Origin: Chloroflexi bacterium UBA5189
GTDB lineage: Bacteria; Chloroflexota; Limnocylindria; Limnocylindrales; CSP1-4
Length of the DNA stretch: 16,169 nt
Reading direction: 5' to 3'
Assembly (NCBI GenBank): GCA_002413045.1
Contig: DHWF01000038.1
Location: 16,389-32,557, forward strand
The translations under genes and the position numbers were made by a program. Of this stretch, positions 14,889 through 16,169 are shown one piece after another; the stretch's first letter is position 1, and the number at the start of each line of letters is the position of its first letter. Under the pieces are notes generated by a model. The model had not been told where the DNA came from and made no database searches. It saw nothing but the letters and a program-made list of their open reading frames with translations.

Positions 14889-16169
14889 CTAGCCCTGTTC
14901 GTACGGCAGGCCCGCCGAGGCTGGGCCACGAACTCGCCCGACGATGCCGGCCACGACCACGATCGTGACCAGGTACGGGACGCTGTTGAGCAGCTGCGGC
15001 GCGACATCCACGCCGAGGATCGACAGCAGGGACTGCGTGCCGTCCGCAAACCCGAACACGAGTGCCGCGAAGAAGGCGCCGATCGGGTGCCAGCCACCGA
15101 AGATCATGGCGGCGAGCCCGATGAAGCCCTTGCCGGCGGTCATCTGCATCTGGAAGCTGCCGGCCGTCGCGAGCGACAGGTACGACCCCGCGAGGCCACA
15201 GATCAGGCCCGCGATGACGATCGCGCGGTAGCGGATCGCGATGACGTTCACGCCGACGGTGCCGGCCGCCGCGGGCTTCTCGCCCGAGGCGCGCAGTCGG
15301 AGGCCCCAGCGCGTGCGGTAGATCATGTAGGTCAGGACCAGGACCAGGATGTAGCCGGCGTACACGTACGGCTTGGCCTGGAACAGGATCGGCCCGAGGA
15401 TCGGCACGTCGGCGAGGAAGGGCAGGTTCATCGGCTGCACCGATGGCGGGCTGTTGAACTGCGTCTCGTGCTGCAGGATCCGCAGGAAGATGAAGTTCGT
15501 GATGCCGACGGCACCGATGTTGATGACGGTCCCCGCGATGATCTGGTTGACCTTGTGGCGGATCCCGAGCCACGCGAGCAGCAGGCCGGTGAGGGCGGCC
15601 GCGAGCATCGCTGCTCCGATGCCGATGAAGGTCGCCAGGAGCGGGTTGCCCGTGGCGATGAAGACCACGCTCGACACCACGGACGCTGTGAAGGCGCCGA
15701 TCAGCATCTTGCCCTCGAGCGCGATGTTGAAGATGCCGCTGCGTTCGGACAGGATGCCGGCCATCGCGGCCATCGAGATCGGCGTCGCGAGCTCGAGGCT
15801 GCCGCCGATCACGTTGGTCAGGATTGCCGGCTTGCCGGCCAGGATGTTCGCGAAGACGGCCACGAGCCACGGCGCGATCAGCACGCCGAGCCACGGTCGC
15901 CATCGGAATCCGGCGCCGCGGACGAGCTGCAGGACTGCCACCACCGCCGACGCGATGGCCGCGATGACCCACAGGACCCCGACCGACGTCTCGAGCACGG
16001 CCGAATCCCCACCCTGCTGGTGGATCCATACGGAGAATTCCGCCGGGACGTTGAAGCTCGCCGAGGCAAAGTAGAACGCCAGGATCGCGAGGATCGCGAA
16101 GGTGACGCCCCGGATTCGGGCGGAGCGCAGGGCGCGTTGCGCCGCGAGGCTCGCGCCCGCCCCTGGCTC
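14889..16169 (-). CDS. Nucleoside ABC transporter permease (5' end beyond right edge)
   Basis: 426 residues are visible and the frame is open to the right edge, so the GTG at 15998 is internal: the 57 codons before it include a plausible membrane segment, GVTFAILAILAFYFASASF. It belongs to the branched-chain/ribose permease family (BPD_transp_2) and resembles the second permease of BmpA/NupNOPQ-type nucleoside importers. Typical blocks are TPISMAAMAGILSERSGIFNIALEGKM, GIRHKVNQIIAGTVINIGA, RASGEKPAAAGTVGVNV (cytoplasmic coupling loop to the ATPase) and GKGFIGLAAMIFGGWHPIGAF. Many hydrophobic segments span the length. The adjacent nucleoside hydrolase supports nucleosides as the substrate. The lipoprotein, ATPase and first permease are expected upstream, outside the window. 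Confidence 0.92.
   Translation of the reverse strand, partial: EPGAGASLAAQRALRSARIRGVTFAILAILAFYFASASFNVPAEFSVWIHQQGGDSAVLETSVGVLWVIAAIASAVVAVLQLVRGAGFRWRPWLGVLIAPWLVAVFANILAGKPAILTNVIGGSLELATPISMAAMAGILSERSGIFNIALEGKMLIGAFTASVVSSVVFIATGNPLLATFIGIGAAMLAAALTGLLLAWLGIRHKVNQIIAGTVINIGAVGITNFIFLRILQHETQFNSPPSVQPMNLPFLADVPILGPILFQAKPYVYAGYILVLVLTYMIYRTRWGLRLRASGEKPAAAGTVGVNVIAIRYRAIVIAGLICGLAGSYLSLATAGSFQMQMTAGKGFIGLAAMIFGGWHPIGAFFAALVFGFADGTQSLLSILGVDVAPQLLNSVPYLVTIVVVAGIVGRVRGPASAGLPYEQG

Noticed and set aside
14889..15998. Permease starting at GTG 15998
   Set aside because: The frame continues to the window edge and encodes a plausible membrane helix before this codon, so the gene is cut by the edge rather than starting here.
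13852..16029. 725-codon minus-strand frame covering the nucleoside hydrolase and permease
   Set aside because: The N-terminal 385 residues are out-of-frame permease sequence rich in Arg and Pro. The permease reads cleanly in another frame.
1..16169. CRISPR array, insertion sequence, prophage or defence island
   Set aside because: No repeat-spacer pattern, transposase, integrase, terminal repeats or toxin-like gene was seen. Apart from the LAGLIDADG frame the content is housekeeping or metabolic.

Overview
This is a GC-rich, gene-dense bacterial chromosome segment with short intergenic gaps, many GTG starts and mostly minus-strand genes. Nothing in it proves the lineage. A high-GC Chloroflexota or an actinobacterium-like lineage fits best, because the window combines an F420-type luciferase-like oxidoreductase, a DnaE with a complete PHP domain, an ECF sigma factor followed by two membrane anti-sigma-like proteins, an actinobacterial-style LAGLIDADG protein, and possible leaderless transcripts. 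That assignment is inference.

Layout, left to right. At 1-2663 (minus) is most of DNA polymerase I; its C-terminus lies beyond the left edge. At 2748-4997 (minus) is a three-gene unit with overlapping ends: an ECF sigma factor and two paralogous proteins with two membrane segments each and a CxxC motif in the cytosolic part, probably its anti-sigma partners. At 5066-6097 (minus) is a phosphotriesterase-like metal hydrolase. At 6149-6880 (minus) is a tRNA-Leu(CAA) with an encoded CCA end, followed immediately by a LAGLIDADG endonuclease-type frame that has no recognisable start codon. At 6982-7449 (plus) is a hot-dog thioesterase. At 7487-11425 (minus) is the replicative polymerase DnaE, with a Gly/Asn- and Ala/Pro-rich linker before its last domain. 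At 11559-12275 (minus) and 12349-13272 (plus) are a divergent pair: a GNAT-like protein and a luciferase-like monooxygenase. At 13253-16169 (minus) is a nucleoside uptake and salvage operon: an ABC permease open at the right edge, a nucleoside hydrolase, and an SGNH hydrolase.

How the parts relate. The two polymerases serve replication and repair. PolA has lost the 3'-5' exonuclease residues, while DnaE keeps the apparent PHP metal ligands, so replication proofreading may lie in the PHP domain. The sigma/anti-sigma unit looks like a self-contained envelope- or stress-responsive switch. The right-hand operon imports nucleosides and splits off their bases.

I found no insertion sequence, CRISPR array or phage module, and no gene-free stretch longer than 300 bases. 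The points most worth following are the startless LAGLIDADG frame fused to a tRNA locus, the duplicated anti-sigma proteins that lack the usual zinc-site histidine, and -10-like boxes 6-7 bases from start codons.
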